Part shown: one piece after another, positions 4,985 through 5,309 of the stretch | How the letters are laid out: every line of letters begins with the position of its first letter | Position numbering within the stretch: position 1 is the stretch's first letter | Origin: an uncultured Lysobacterales bacterium | GTDB lineage: Bacteria > Pseudomonadota > Gammaproteobacteria > Xanthomonadales > SZUA-36 | Assembly: GCA_937974465.1 (NCBI GenBank) | Contig: CALJWY010000220.1 | Span: forward strand, 1 to 5,309 | Direction: 5' to 3' | Length of the DNA: 5,309 nucleotides | Made by a program: the position numbers and the translations under genes | Notes under the pieces: model-generated | Told to the model about the DNA's origin: nothing | What the model saw: only the letters and a program-made list of their open reading frames with translations | Databases searched by the model: none

Positions 4985-5309
4985 TTACCCCTGGCTAATG
5001 CAAGAGATGGCTAGCGGCCAGCAGCGGCCCCATGCCAAGACGCGACAAATCATATGCCGTAAACAATGGGAGCTTGGCAGCAAGGCCCGATTAGAGAAGC
5101 AGCCATATTCGGACGAGGGTTGAGTGCCCTGCCCAACACTTTACCCGGGCAGCATCAATTGGAATTTTATAGCGTCGAGTTGCTGTTAGCGGTTATGAGG
5201 GGCAGCTCCTGACTATCAAGCATTGATGGTGTTGAAGCCCTTATACCAAGGTGTTCACTCGCTAATTTTCCTCGCGAATTTTTCGGTTCCGCTCAAAATA
5301 CAGTGATTC
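4985..5309. other. unassigned region up to the window edge
   Basis: No intact frame or RNA gene is recognised. Visible structure is limited to small inverted repeats: CTGCCC/GGGCAG (5129-5134 and 5147-5152, 12-base loop) and AGGGG-CAG-CTCCT (about 5199-5211). By position the first part could hold the eroded N-terminal part of the reverse transcriptase, but I could not identify its motifs in any minus-strand frame. The last bases are open on the minus strand for 15 codons from the edge (to a stop at about 5262-5264), too short to judge. Confidence 0.5.
5257..5280. repeat. right copy of the repeat pair around the reverse-transcriptase remnant
   Basis: This copy shares TCCTCGCGAATT (5269-5280) with the left repeat at 11 of 12 positions, and also has TCGC (5259-5262) facing GCGA (5274-5277) as a shorter stem. 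The two copies are about 620 bases apart and bracket the decayed reverse transcriptase. Confidence 0.4.

Noticed and set aside
4898..5014. Short plus-strand frame from an ATG at about 4898 (38 codons).
   Set aside because: No ribosome site, and it is antisense to the reverse-transcriptase fragments, which give better similarity.
4862..5137. GCTTAAC and GCCCAAC, which fit one half of an integron attC core.
   Set aside because: No matching GTTRRRY partner at a suitable distance and no attC-like long imperfect stem.

Overview
The window looks like a chromosomal segment of a Gammaproteobacterium. The GroEL and GroES sequences follow the Escherichia coli pattern closely over their length, the heat-shock promoter is of the sigma-32 type rather than CIRCE/HrcA, and the other genes (a DksA/TraR zinc-finger protein, an ECF sigma factor with a membrane anti-sigma) suit that group. 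I cannot name a genus from the sequence alone.

Left part (1-2291, all minus strand): a DksA/TraR-family zinc-finger regulator (1941-2291) is followed by groES (1428-1718) and groEL (1391 down to the window edge, C-terminus missing). A clear sigma-32-type promoter (1838-1866) lies in the 222-base gap upstream of groES, and the groES leader carries a hairpin.

Middle (2292-4522, plus strand): a compact operon starts divergently from the dksA-like gene. It encodes an ECF sigma factor, a single-pass membrane anti-sigma factor, and two tandem paralogous exported proteins that I assign to the DUF4252 family: one with an ordinary signal peptide, one a lipoprotein. The first three genes are joined by 4-base ATGA overlaps and the fourth follows after 7 bases. 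This is most simply read as an envelope-sensing module in which the sigma factor is held at the inner membrane and the two exported proteins are its outputs or sensors. The sigma gene has a possible ECF-type promoter so close to its ATG that the mRNA would be nearly leaderless.

Right part (4523-5309): no intact gene. The minus strand of 4647-4984 holds recognisable but broken fragments of a bacterial (non-viral) reverse transcriptase, with stops, a frame change, and the catalytic region missing. Short related repeats sit on either side of it (4635-4656 and 5257-5280). A GC-rich stem followed by T residues at 4752-4777 could end transcription of the sigma operon. I do not recognise anything in 4985-5309 apart from small inverted repeats and the right-hand repeat.
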